Origin: Deferribacteraceae bacterium
GTDB taxonomy: Bacteria > Chrysiogenota > Deferribacteres > Deferribacterales > JAISNW01
Direction: 5' to 3'
DNA: 34,136 nt
NCBI GenBank assembly: GCA_031256375.1
Contig: JAIRQX010000065.1
Location: 1-34,136 of the forward strand
The notes under the pieces are model-generated. The model saw only the letters and a list, made by a program, of their open reading frames with translations, was not told the origin of the DNA and did no database searches. Every line of letters starts with the position of its first letter. The first letter of the stretch is position 1. Below, in pieces: positions 7,163 through 16,420 of the stretch. The position numbers and the translations under genes are program-made.

Positions 7163-9682
7163 ATGAAAGCTGTAGTGATGGCAGGGGGGTTTGGAACAAG
7201 GATACAGCCGCTGACGGCAAGGATGCCGAAACCGATGATCCCGGTGTTTAACCGCCCAATGATGGAGTATATCATACGCTCGCTGAAGGATCTTGGCGTG
7301 TATGATATTATTGTTCTTCTATATTTTAAGCCTGATGTGATAACATCATATTTCGGCGATGGCTCCCATCTTGGTGTGCGTATGCATTATGTCACGCCGG
7401 ATGATGATTTCGGCACCGCAGGGGCTGTTAAAAAGGCGCAACGTTTTTTGGACGAACGTTTTATTGTAGTTTCCGGCGATCTGATCACAGATATAAAACT
7501 CCCTGAAATAGTGAGGTTTCATGAAGTAAAAAAATCCACTGCAACCATTACCCTTACAAGCGTTAGTGATCCGCTCCAGTTCGGAGTGGTTATGGCGGAT
7601 AAAGAGGGGAGAATCCTGCGTTTTCTTGAAAAACCGGGATGGGGTGAGGTGTTTAGCGACACTATTAATACGGGAATATATGTATTGGAGCCGGAAGTTC
7701 TGAATTATATCCCTGAAAACCGCAATTTTGATTTTTCAAAAGACCTTTTCCCCGCCCTTATGTCTAAAGGGATTACGTTATTTGGTTTTAACGCCAAAGG
7801 ATACTGGCGCGATGTGGGCAACCCCGACTCTTACCGCAGTTGTATGAATGATATTACCGAAGGAAAGGTTACGCTCAGCATTCCCGGTAATCTTAATCAG
7901 GTTGACAACGCCGTCTGCTATACGGGGGATAACGTTCATATCGGCAATAATGTGGTCTTCAAGGGGGTTGTGGCAATCGGAAACAACTGTACTCTGCATG
8001 ACGATATTGTTTTGGACGGTGTGGCGCTGGGAGATGGATGTACTGTAGGCAGAGGAAGCCAAATCAGCAAATCTGTAATCTGGGATTGTGTAAAAGTTGG
8101 CGAAGAGTGTAAACTAACAAACTCCGTTCTCTGCTATAACGTTGTTTTGGGCAAAAATGTGGAAAGTTTTCAGGGAGTAATAATAGCGGACAACACCGAA
8201 GTAGGGGACAGGGTGTTGTTTGATAAAGACGTCACCGTATGGCCGGACAAACAGATAGAAAGCGGGTCAATAGTTTCCAGCAGTCTTATCTGGGGAGATA
8301 AGTGGAAAAGTTCTATCTTTGAAGGGGGAAAGGTCGGCGCGCGCACTAATATGGAGTTGTCTCCCGAGATGTCGGCTAAATTGGGCGCGGCATTTGGCTC
8401 CATCCTGCCGAGAGGTGTAAAAGTACTGGTGGGGCGGGATTACCACCGCGCGTCAAGAATGTTGAAACGCGCTTTCTTGGGCGGTTTAATCTCCACGGGG
8501 GTAAACGCTGTTGATCTTAAGATGGAAGCTGTTCCTGTCATGCGTTATAAACTTTCCTCTTTCGGAGAGATGGGCGGGGTTTACTTCCGTCAGCACCATA
8601 TAGATCCTACCCAGACAGAGATACTATTTTTTGATGAACACGGAAACGCTTTGGATTCCGGGATTGAAAAAAATATAGAGAGGATATTTTTCCGGGATAA
8701 TTTTCGCCGCACCCCTCACGATGAGGTGGGTGAAATAGTTGAACATCCGATGGTGCGTGAATTTTACCGTGAAGGAATGCTCAAAATGCTTGATTTGCCT
8801 GTTCTGAATGCGGCGCGCCTGAAAGTTGTGGTAAATCTTATGAACGGAAACACCGCATTACTTCTTCCGGATATTCTTAACAAGATCGGCGCCGAGGCGA
8901 TTATTCTAAACGCCTATCAGGATGAGGCGCGCCTATCGCGCACCTTTTCACAAAAACTTGAAGTTGAACGGCAGACATCCGAGATAACGCGAACGCTGAA
9001 AGCCGATGCGGGCATAGTTGTTTACCCTTCAGGGGAACGTTTTGTACTGCTTACAGATACAGGCGAGGTTGTAAAAGAAGACCGTCTCCTTTTGCTGATG
9101 CTTCTGCTTCTTGACCGCTCCGCCAAGCCGATGAGCCGTGTGTATCTTCCTGTTTATGTTCCGACAGTGATGGACAGCAGTTTCCGCAATATAGAGATAG
9201 TGCGCGGCAAATTTACCGGCATAAAAGCGCACTTTTTACGGGACTTTGCTTTCAGCGGAACGATAAACAACCTGTTTTCTTTTACCGGTCACATGGCTCA
9301 CTATGATGCAATGTTTGCGTCTATCAAACTTCTTGAAATGGCGGCGCGGATAAATGTACCGCTTTCTGAACTTTATAGCCAACTGCCCGATTATAAATAT
9401 TACCATTCGGTAATAAGCTGTCCGCTGGATCTTAAAGGCTACCTGATGCGTAAGATGAGCGAAGAGGCTATGGACAAAGATGCGTCATTTGTTGACGGGG
9501 TTAAAATAACTTATAAACATGACGCGTGGGTGCATATGCTTCCGGATCAGTACTCTCCTAACGTACATCTTTATGTGGAAGGGCTGACGGCGGAGTCGGC
9601 GGATAAATTGCACAGTGAATATGTAACTTTGATTAACCGTTGGATGGGCGGGTACGATAAAAGAAATGCGGAGTTGACATGA
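7163..9682 (+). CDS. Sugar-nucleotidyltransferase / degenerate phosphomannomutase fusion
   Basis: Residues 1 to about 235 form an NTP-sugar transferase with the signature AGGFGTR (8-14) and MPKPM, so this part should make an NDP-sugar from a sugar-1-phosphate. About 240-375 are hexapeptide left-handed beta-helix repeats (GDNVHIGNNV, GDGCTVGRGS). About 380-839 have the phosphoglucomutase/phosphomannomutase fold, but the catalytic TASHNP loop is replaced near residues 475-482 by FRQHHIDP, and the metal-binding DGDxDR loop by a D615-A-G...PSGER segment; mutase activity therefore looks lost. Fusions annotated as mannose-1-phosphate guanylyltransferase with such divergent mutase domains exist in other phyla. 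The ATG at 7163 is chosen over a TTG at 7148 because TCGGAGG lies five bases upstream. It overlaps the next gene by four bases. Its place before the glucan enzymes suggests supply of activated sugar. Confidence 0.85.
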   Translation: MKAVVMAGGFGTRIQPLTARMPKPMIPVFNRPMMEYIIRSLKDLGVYDIIVLLYFKPDVITSYFGDGSHLGVRMHYVTPDDDFGTAGAVKKAQRFLDERFIVVSGDLITDIKLPEIVRFHEVKKSTATITLTSVSDPLQFGVVMADKEGRILRFLEKPGWGEVFSDTINTGIYVLEPEVLNYIPENRNFDFSKDLFPALMSKGITLFGFNAKGYWRDVGNPDSYRSCMNDITEGKVTLSIPGNLNQVDNAVCYTGDNVHIGNNVVFKGVVAIGNNCTLHDDIVLDGVALGDGCTVGRGSQISKSVIWDCVKVGEECKLTNSVLCYNVVLGKNVESFQGVIIADNTEVGDRVLFDKDVTVWPDKQIESGSIVSSSLIWGDKWKSSIFEGGKVGARTNMELSPEMSAKLGAAFGSILPRGVKVLVGRDYHRASRMLKRAFLGGLISTGVNAVDLKMEAVPVMRYKLSSFGEMGGVYFRQHHIDPTQTEILFFDEHGNALDSGIEKNIERIFFRDNFRRTPHDEVGEIVEHPMVREFYREGMLKMLDLPVLNAARLKVVVNLMNGNTALLLPDILNKIGAEAIILNAYQDEARLSRTFSQKLEVERQTSEITRTLKADAGIVVYPSGERFVLLTDTGEVVKEDRLLLLMLLLLDRSAKPMSRVYLPVYVPTVMDSSFRNIEIVRGKFTGIKAHFLRDFAFSGTINNLFSFTGHMAHYDAMFASIKLLEMAARINVPLSELYSQLPDYKYYHSVISCPLDLKGYLMRKMSEEAMDKDASFVDGVKITYKHDAWVHMLPDQYSPNVHLYVEGLTAESADKLHSEYVTLINRWMGGYDKRNAELT

Positions 9683-11787
9683 AATTGTTAAGATTAAGTA
9701 TATTATGGCATATGCATCAGCCATATTATAAAGATGATGCTGACGGTTTGTACTATATGCCTTGGGTATATCTGCACGCTATTAAAGATTACCATGAAAT
9801 GGCAGCCCATGTGGAAAAAGCTTCGGCTTCAGGTAAGGTAAAGGTTACTTTTAACTATGTCCCTTCGCTTTTAATGCAGATGAAAGATTATGAGTCTGTG
9901 AATGTAAGCGATCTTTTTATGTTCTTTCTGCGCAAAGATACGTCAACTTTGAGCGACACGGAAAAACAGGCGCTTGTGCGGCAGCTTGTTATGATCCGGC
10001 AGGAGACAATGGCTTCGGAATTTAAACATTTTGAAAATCTTCTGATTAAAGCCAAAAAAGACCACCGCTTAACGGAGCAGGAATTGAGGGATATGTCTGT
10101 CCTCTACCTTTTGGCGTGGACAGGAACATATATCAGACAGGAAGAACTTCCGGCAACGCTTATCCGTAAAGGGCAAGGTTTTACGGAGGCGGAAAAATTT
10201 GATCTTTTAAATTTTTTAGCAAGTAAAATAGCTTCTATAGTGCCTTTGCACAAAAAACTTGTCTCAAGCGGCGCGGCCGAGATATCTGCGACCCCCGCTT
10301 TTCATCCCATACTGCCGTTGCTGGCGGATTTTACAAGCGCCCGCGAAGCAATGCCCGATGCCCCTATGCCTAATCTCAGCGGCAGTTTTGGCGATGACTG
10401 GAAATGGCATTTGGACGAAGCTATATCTACGCATACTGAGACTTTTGGCGCGCCGCCCGCGGGAATGTGGCCGGCGGAAGGTTCGGTGAGCGAAAAAACT
10501 GCTGATTATTATATGGAACGCGGAATAAAATGGATCGCCACCGATGAAGATATATTGGCGCGCAGCATCGGCGCAAATATTAAAATGTACCCTCAGAGGA
10601 CGTTTTTGTACCGCCAGCACTACCATTTCAAGAAAGATAAAAAACTGTCAGTTTTTTTCAGAGACAAACATTTAAGCGATCTGATAGGTTTTACTTATGC
10701 AAATTGGGACGCTGTGAAGGCGGTGGACAATTTCTTTGAGCATTTGAGAACAATTTACGATTCATGTGATTTCTCCCCTCATGTTTCAGTGATCCTTGAC
10801 GGGGAAAATGCTTGGGAATATTATCCGCACAACGCCTCTTATTTCTTTGAGGAGCTTTATAAAAGATTGGCGCAGACAGATTGGATCACTATGCAGACTA
10901 TGTCGGAGGCGCATGATGATATAGGTAGTAATACCCCAAAAATCCTGCTTCCCCGTATAGCAAGCGGGTCGTGGATATACGGAAACTTTGCTATCTGGTG
11001 CGGTCATCATGAAAAAAACAGAGCATGGGAGCTATTGTCAGCCACCCGCAATAAAATGGTTGACAAACTGGCGCAGCATATATATGAAAAGGATGTACTT
11101 GACAGTTTGTACAGAGAACTCCACGCTGCCGAAGGGAGCGACTGGTTTTGGTGGTATGGGGATGATCATTTTACCACTCAGGCGGATTTGTTTGACAGGC
11201 TGTTCAGAGGACATCTTATAAACATTTACAGAAAATTGGGCGAATATGTGCCCAGAGAACTGTTTGAGCCTATTAAAAGCACGGCTAAGACAGGGCTTTT
11301 GCGAAAACCATCCCTGCCTATATATCCAATATTGGACGGGGAGGCGTCTAACTTTTATGAATGGCTTGGAGCAGGTGAATTTGATCTTTCCTTTGATGAA
11401 GGTTCCATGCACGGCGGCAGCCATATGAAAAAGTTATATTTCGGATACAACGAAGAGAATGTATGTCTCAGGATTAATTGCGGTTCGTCTGACGGTTTTC
11501 CGAACGAATGCACCCTTGAGATAGAGATTGAAGAGTTGGGTTGTACGGCGCTAAAGCTGAGCCGCGGTAAACTTGTTGTAAATGATGGCATTATATGCTG
11601 TATGAATAGTGTTATAGAGATAACAATTCCTCTAAGGAAGTTTTTTTCCGGTGCAAACAGCAGAGGGGTTGTTTTTTATATGAATACGGAAGCGGGAAGC
11701 GCACAGGCGATACAGGAACGGGCGCCCAGATATAATATGGTCAAACTGGAATTGCCGAGCAAAAGCGATGTTGATTGGATAGTATAA
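9679..11787 (+). CDS. GH57 alpha-amylase-like glycoside hydrolase
   Basis: This cytoplasmic enzyme (no signal peptide) of glycoside hydrolase family 57 should cleave or transfer alpha-1,4-glucan by a retaining mechanism. Conserved region 1 is HMHQPYY (H11-P15), region 3 is GMWPAEG with the likely nucleophile E267, and region 4 is LDGENAWE with the likely acid/base D374. The stretch between regions 4 and 5 includes SGSWIYGNFAIW and GSDWFWWYGDDH, typical of the large amylase/amylopullulanase-like subgroup. The final 150 residues look like a beta-sandwich. It is translationally coupled to the preceding gene (ATGA). Its closest role, amylase, pullulanase or glucanotransferase, cannot be fixed from sequence alone. 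Confidence 0.88.
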   Translation: MKLLRLSILWHMHQPYYKDDADGLYYMPWVYLHAIKDYHEMAAHVEKASASGKVKVTFNYVPSLLMQMKDYESVNVSDLFMFFLRKDTSTLSDTEKQALVRQLVMIRQETMASEFKHFENLLIKAKKDHRLTEQELRDMSVLYLLAWTGTYIRQEELPATLIRKGQGFTEAEKFDLLNFLASKIASIVPLHKKLVSSGAAEISATPAFHPILPLLADFTSAREAMPDAPMPNLSGSFGDDWKWHLDEAISTHTETFGAPPAGMWPAEGSVSEKTADYYMERGIKWIATDEDILARSIGANIKMYPQRTFLYRQHYHFKKDKKLSVFFRDKHLSDLIGFTYANWDAVKAVDNFFEHLRTIYDSCDFSPHVSVILDGENAWEYYPHNASYFFEELYKRLAQTDWITMQTMSEAHDDIGSNTPKILLPRIASGSWIYGNFAIWCGHHEKNRAWELLSATRNKMVDKLAQHIYEKDVLDSLYRELHAAEGSDWFWWYGDDHFTTQADLFDRLFRGHLINIYRKLGEYVPRELFEPIKSTAKTGLLRKPSLPIYPILDGEASNFYEWLGAGEFDLSFDEGSMHGGSHMKKLYFGYNEENVCLRINCGSSDGFPNECTLEIEIEELGCTALKLSRGKLVVNDGIICCMNSVIEITIPLRKFFSGANSRGVVFYMNTEAGSAQAIQERAPRYNMVKLELPSKSDVDWIV

Positions 11788-11924
11788 TACAGAACTCCCT
11801 TTATGCTGACTGAATTGCGAAGCGGCGTACTGCAGTAAAAGCTGCGCCTTTTACGATAGCGGAGCCGAGTGGGAGAAGTGAACGCATGATATGCTGACGA
11901 AAAAAATAAATCAGGGGGTGAAAG
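11788..11924. other. 137-base gap inside the glucan operon
   Basis: This is the longest gap in the operon. It holds a 7-bp hairpin GTAAAAG/CTTTTAC (11835-11841 with 11848-11854), GC-rich REP-like pieces (TTGCGAAGCGGCG), and a duplicated ATGCTGAC (11802 and 11891 regions). No T tract follows the hairpin, so an RNA-processing or degenerate repeat role is more likely than termination. No clear internal promoter is visible. Confidence 0.35.
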
Positions 11925-13958
11925 ATGTCTTTCCCGTTAATAATAGGTCTTCATTGCCATCAGCCGGTGAATAACTTCAGCAATGTAGTGGATGAAGCTA
12001 TAGCCAAAGGATATATGCCGTTTCTGAAAGAGGCTGAAAATTATCCGTCTTTCCGTTTTTCCATACATTACAGCGGCTGGCTTTTGGAGTATATACGCGT
12101 AAATCACGACCAAACCTTTAAATTGCTGAAAAAATTATCAGACAGGGGGCAGGTTGAGTTTTTCAGCGGCGGGTATTACGAACCGGTACTTTCGGCAATC
12201 CCTCCCGCTGACAGGCGCGGGCAGATAGATATGCTTTCATCTGCGATTAAAAAATATTTCGGTACGCGCCCGACCGGCGTGTGGCTGACGGAGCGCGTCT
12301 GGGATCCGTCTATTCTGCCTGATCTTGCGGCGTGCGGTATTGAAGACCTGATTGTTGATGATTATCATTTTTATGCCGCCGGTTTTTCAGAAACTTCGCT
12401 GACAGGGTATTTCCGCACTGAACATGACGGCAGCGCGATAAATATATTCCCGATAGATCAAACGTTGCGTTACAAAATACCCTTTTCCCTTATGCCTGAA
12501 CTTGTGAGCTATGTAAAAAAAATGAGAGACAGCGGACGGAATATGCTGGTTTGTTTTGATGACGGGGAAAAATTCGGTCTCTGGCCTGAAACTTATGAAT
12601 GGGTATATGAAAAAGGCTGGCTCACAAACTTTATGAATGAAGTAACCTCCAACAGTGAGATAAAAACAAGCCATTTCTCCGATCTGAAAAAAACGCTGAA
12701 ACCGTTGGGTATGGCGTATCTGCCTATTACTTCATATCAGGAGATGGGAGAGTGGTCACTATTTTCCAATCTGCAACAGAATTTCACAGATATGGAAAAA
12801 TTCCTCAAAAATACAAAATACGAACCTTTTGTAAAAAATTTCGTGCGGGGCAGTATCTGGAAAAATTTCTTTGTAAAATACCCTGAGGCGAACCGCATAC
12901 ATAAGCGCACAGTCAACCTGTCAAAACGGGGAAACAGAAAAGACAAAGTTTTCCTTGACTGGCTTTATCGCGCGCAATGCAACGATTGTCTTTGGCATGG
13001 GGTATTCGGCGGTCTGTATTTGCCTAATCTGAGAAACAATGCGTGGAGCGCGGCGATAGAAGCGGAAAAATGTTACGAACTTTTTAAAGGGGATAAATTT
13101 CCTTTGTGGGAAGTAGCTGATACCGATTTGGACGGATATGACGAGGTGTATCTGCGTACAGAGCGGTATAATATGCAATTTGTCAGCCGCGATGGAGGGC
13201 AGCTTTCTACTTTTGAATGTAAAGAACCGGCGTTTAACCTTATGAACACGCTTTCCCGCAGACCTGAAGGCTATCACAGTATGTTTTTTGAAGAACCTGA
13301 GGATAAGAAAGAGGAAAATATCGAAGGGGTCGCTACAATTCACGAACGAAAACTGGTAATACCTCCCGGGCTTAAAGAAAAGATCGGATATGACTGGTAC
13401 AACCGTAATTCATTTATAGATCATTTTGTTGACAGCTACGATACTGCGGGATTTGTGCAGGGAACTTTTACGGAGCGGGGTGATTTTGTAAACCAGCCAT
13501 TCAGTACTGAAGTAACGGACGGCGGGGCAGAGTTTAAGCGTCATGGCGGCGTTTACCATGAAAATGAAAAAATTTCCTGTGTACTGACAAAAAAATATTC
13601 TGTCACCCCAAAGGGGATAAATTGTATAACCAAAGCTAACGGCGGTGATTTTGGTTGGTATGTGCAGGAGCATAACTTTAGTTTTGCCGACCCGGAAGCG
13701 GTAACTATAAATGGAAACCCTTATAAAGACGGCATGAATTTTTACGGAAAGGAGATGTCGGTTTTTGACCCTTATACAGGATGTAAGTTACACTGGAAAT
13801 GGGATAAAGAAATGTCTATATTTATATTCAGTGTGAACACTGTCTCGCAGTCAGTGGAGTGTATGGAGCTGACTGTGCAGGGAGTTTGTTTTCTTGCTGC
13901 TTTTAAGCGGGAGGGTTCGTTTACGCTGAATACGCAGCTGGATGTATTGTGGAGGTAA
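11925..13958 (+). CDS. GH57 4-alpha-glucanotransferase
   Basis: The sequence matches the Thermococcus-type 4-alpha-glucanotransferase group of GH57 (family knowledge: nucleophile E123, acid/base D214). Here region 1 is HCHQPV (14-19), region 3 GVWLTERVWDP places Glu exactly at residue 123, and region 4 CFDDGEKFGLWP places the Asp pair at 212-213. Length (677) fits the group. C-terminal residues from about 400 form the associated beta-sandwich (DUF1925/1926-type). No signal peptide is present, so it acts in the cytoplasm, shuffling alpha-1,4-glucan segments during glycogen synthesis or breakdown. A GGGGGTG ribosome site lies six bases before the ATG. Three bases separate its stop from galT. 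Confidence 0.93.
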   Translation: MSFPLIIGLHCHQPVNNFSNVVDEAIAKGYMPFLKEAENYPSFRFSIHYSGWLLEYIRVNHDQTFKLLKKLSDRGQVEFFSGGYYEPVLSAIPPADRRGQIDMLSSAIKKYFGTRPTGVWLTERVWDPSILPDLAACGIEDLIVDDYHFYAAGFSETSLTGYFRTEHDGSAINIFPIDQTLRYKIPFSLMPELVSYVKKMRDSGRNMLVCFDDGEKFGLWPETYEWVYEKGWLTNFMNEVTSNSEIKTSHFSDLKKTLKPLGMAYLPITSYQEMGEWSLFSNLQQNFTDMEKFLKNTKYEPFVKNFVRGSIWKNFFVKYPEANRIHKRTVNLSKRGNRKDKVFLDWLYRAQCNDCLWHGVFGGLYLPNLRNNAWSAAIEAEKCYELFKGDKFPLWEVADTDLDGYDEVYLRTERYNMQFVSRDGGQLSTFECKEPAFNLMNTLSRRPEGYHSMFFEEPEDKKEENIEGVATIHERKLVIPPGLKEKIGYDWYNRNSFIDHFVDSYDTAGFVQGTFTERGDFVNQPFSTEVTDGGAEFKRHGGVYHENEKISCVLTKKYSVTPKGINCITKANGGDFGWYVQEHNFSFADPEAVTINGNPYKDGMNFYGKEMSVFDPYTGCKLHWKWDKEMSIFIFSVNTVSQSVECMELTVQGVCFLAAFKREGSFTLNTQLDVLWR

Positions 13959-13961
13959 CCA

Positions 13962-14972
13962 ATGTCTGAACTGCGCAAAGATCCTTTGACAAATTGTTGG
14001 ACTGTTATGGCGCCGGAACGTAAAGGGCATCCCGGTGATTTTGTCGAACACATGGATATTCCTCAAACACATAATGTTTGCCCTTTTTGTCCCGGCAATG
14101 AAGCGCTGACCCCGCGCGAACTACTCAGCGCTGTGGAATACAACCGGTGGCAGCTTAGAGTCTTCCCGAACAAATATCCTATTTTTCGTGTTGAAGGGGA
14201 ATTAATAAAACGGGGCAAAGGTTTTTACGATACCATAAACGGGATCGGCGCCCATGAAATTATTGTTTACACAGAAAAACATACCAGACTTATGCATGAG
14301 CATGATATGATGCTCTTCGCCCGTTATTTCGGCGCGGTGAAAGCGCGTATGAACGATCTTTGTAAAGATATCCGTTTTGCCTATTTGCAGTTTTTTCAAA
14401 ACCATGGTTATCATAGCGGGGCTACCCTTGTGCATCCTCACGGTCAGCTTTTGGCGCTGCCTGTAATTCCTGACGCTTCCGTTCAGGTATTTGAAAATAC
14501 CCGCGCTTATTATAAACGTCACAAAAGATGCCTTATTTGTGATATTATTGATGGAGAGCGGGCGGATAAAAACCGTATTGTTTTTGAAAACAGCGATTTT
14601 GTGGCTATCTGTCCTTATGCCGCGTCTTCCCCGTTTGATATATGTGTGTATCCTAAGGTACACAACCATGATTTTATGGGAATATCAGACACCTTGTTGT
14701 TACGTTTGGGAGATATAATGGCAGAATGCTTTATGCGTCTGAGCAAAATATTAAACGAACCGGATTTTCAGCTTTTTATCCATACATCTCCTACTCCGTC
14801 AGTTATAGCGTCTGAGCCTGTCTATTCCCGTATAGCTTTATATTATCACTGGCGGATCATGATAACTCCTAAAATTTCCCGTCTGGCGGGCACAGAAAGA
14901 GGTTTAGGTTTTTTTGTTAATACAGTTTTACCTGAAGAATCAGCTGAGCTTCTGCGAGAGGTTAGCTTATGA
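13962..14972 (+). CDS. galT: Galactose-1-phosphate uridylyltransferase family
   Basis: A histidine-triad nucleotidyltransferase. The active-site motif H158-P-H160-G-Q is intact, with His160 the expected nucleophile; CPFC (Cys40, Cys43) gives the usual metal site, and a second CLIC pair occurs near residue 185. Length (336) is normal. The ribosome site GGAGG lies within the end of the previous gene, and the stop overlaps the next start (ATGA). No galK, galE or galactosidase is present in the window. In this glucan setting the substrate may be glucose-1-phosphate or ADP/UDP-glucose rather than galactose-1-phosphate; that is inference from neighbours. Confidence 0.88.
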   Translation: MSELRKDPLTNCWTVMAPERKGHPGDFVEHMDIPQTHNVCPFCPGNEALTPRELLSAVEYNRWQLRVFPNKYPIFRVEGELIKRGKGFYDTINGIGAHEIIVYTEKHTRLMHEHDMMLFARYFGAVKARMNDLCKDIRFAYLQFFQNHGYHSGATLVHPHGQLLALPVIPDASVQVFENTRAYYKRHKRCLICDIIDGERADKNRIVFENSDFVAICPYAASSPFDICVYPKVHNHDFMGISDTLLLRLGDIMAECFMRLSKILNEPDFQLFIHTSPTPSVIASEPVYSRIALYYHWRIMITPKISRLAGTERGLGFFVNTVLPEESAELLREVSL

Positions 14973-16420
14973 AGATTGCTCAGATTACACCCGAAATATA
15001 TCCGTTCAGTGCGCTTGACAGACGTGGATATAACCAGCTTCGGTCAAATATTCTGTTGCTTTCTCAGAATTTGGCGTTGCATGGTCATGAAGTTTTTGTA
15101 TTTACGCCGCTTTATGGTTCCATTGACAAGCAGGAGCACGGACTGAATATTACAGATCATAAAACATGGGTGAGTGTGAGCGGTAAGATTGTAGAGTTTG
15201 AAATATACGAAAAAGAAATGGATGGCATATACTTCTATTTTTTCAGCAACAGCGGATTATTTGACCGCAATGGCGTCTATGGTTACGGCAATATTGATTT
15301 CACAGATAACGAAATACGTTTCGGGGCATTTTGTCAGGCGTGTTTAAATTTTATAAACACAAACATTCCTGATATGCATATAATGCATTCCCACAACTGG
15401 CCGGCAGCCCTAATTCCCACTTATAAAAGCTACCGTTATCCTAAGATGAAATGTAAAACAGTGCTGACTATACACGATCTGGCAGTGCAGGGGATTTTTA
15501 ACAGATTCAGTATGGAAACGCTTAGTTTACCGTGGGATATGTACACTATGGAATGTCTTGAATATTATGATAATATTAATATTCTTAAAGGAGGGATAGT
15601 ATACGCTAACGCTGTAATAGCTCTGAACGTTCTGCAGGCGGAGTCTTTTCTTATGCATGATACAGGTTTTGGACTGGACGGGGTTTTTCGCCGGCATCAG
15701 AATAAACTTGTAACTATAGCTAACGGTATAGACAGCAAAAGCTGGGATCCTCTTACTGATGCCTATTTGGATGAGCGGTATAACTGGAGTTCATTAGGAA
15801 AGCGTAAGATCAATAAGGTAAAGTTTTGCGAAAGGTTCTCTTTAGATAATGAAAAACCGCTCTTTTGTGTCATAAACCGTTATGTATCAAAGGAAGGGAT
15901 AGATATTGTTTTAAAAACTCTGCCATCCATAATGAAAAACGATATGCGCCTTTTTCTTTATGGTCGCGGTGAAGAACCGTATGTTGACAAGCTTTTTGAA
16001 CAGCAGCGGGTGTATGAAAATATCCGGGTTGTAAAGGACAATGATCCGGCAATTTTTCACAACATACTGGCTTCGGCAGACTTTATAGTGATCACAAGCG
16101 GAACTCCCTCAATGGAGAAAGAGCGCAGACTTGCTATGCGATATGGGGCAATCCCGATTATCAGAGGTTATGTAGATATATGTGATACAACAAGAACTGC
16201 AAAAAATGAAGTAATAGGGTTTAAAAACCTTGATGATTTTGAATTGGCTTTACAAAAAGCCATAAGCTTTTATTATGATAAAGAAAATAAAGACAGGCAT
16301 ATATCAGAAATCATGCAATGTGATAATTCATGGGATTTTACAGCAAAGGAGCATGAGGAGCTTTATTATGGCCTGATAAATTCGCGTAAGCAGAATAATT
16401 TATGGGGGTACAGCAAATGA
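14969..16420 (+). CDS. GT5 glycogen/starch-synthase-like protein, signature residues lost
   Basis: The overall pattern is that of glycosyltransferase family 5: MKIAQITPEIYPF start, HSHNWPAAL, TIHDLAVQGIF, INILKGGIVYA, ANGIDSKSWDP followed by TD...L...Y and K..NK. The three hallmark sites are altered, however. The ADP-glucose-binding KxGGL is absent (residues 14-22 read SALDRRGYN), the RLxxQKG loop is NRYVSKEG (303-310) with Glu at the Lys position, and the EPCG catalytic segment near 380-393 reads PSMEKERRLAMRYG. Normal length (483) and an intact frame argue against a simple pseudogene. It may be a regulatory or scaffold pseudoenzyme, or use a different donor. It overlaps genes on both sides by four bases, so it is translated with the operon. 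Confidence 0.8.
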   Translation: MKIAQITPEIYPFSALDRRGYNQLRSNILLLSQNLALHGHEVFVFTPLYGSIDKQEHGLNITDHKTWVSVSGKIVEFEIYEKEMDGIYFYFFSNSGLFDRNGVYGYGNIDFTDNEIRFGAFCQACLNFINTNIPDMHIMHSHNWPAALIPTYKSYRYPKMKCKTVLTIHDLAVQGIFNRFSMETLSLPWDMYTMECLEYYDNINILKGGIVYANAVIALNVLQAESFLMHDTGFGLDGVFRRHQNKLVTIANGIDSKSWDPLTDAYLDERYNWSSLGKRKINKVKFCERFSLDNEKPLFCVINRYVSKEGIDIVLKTLPSIMKNDMRLFLYGRGEEPYVDKLFEQQRVYENIRVVKDNDPAIFHNILASADFIVITSGTPSMEKERRLAMRYGAIPIIRGYVDICDTTRTAKNEVIGFKNLDDFELALQKAISFYYDKENKDRHISEIMQCDNSWDFTAKEHEELYYGLINSRKQNNLWGYSK

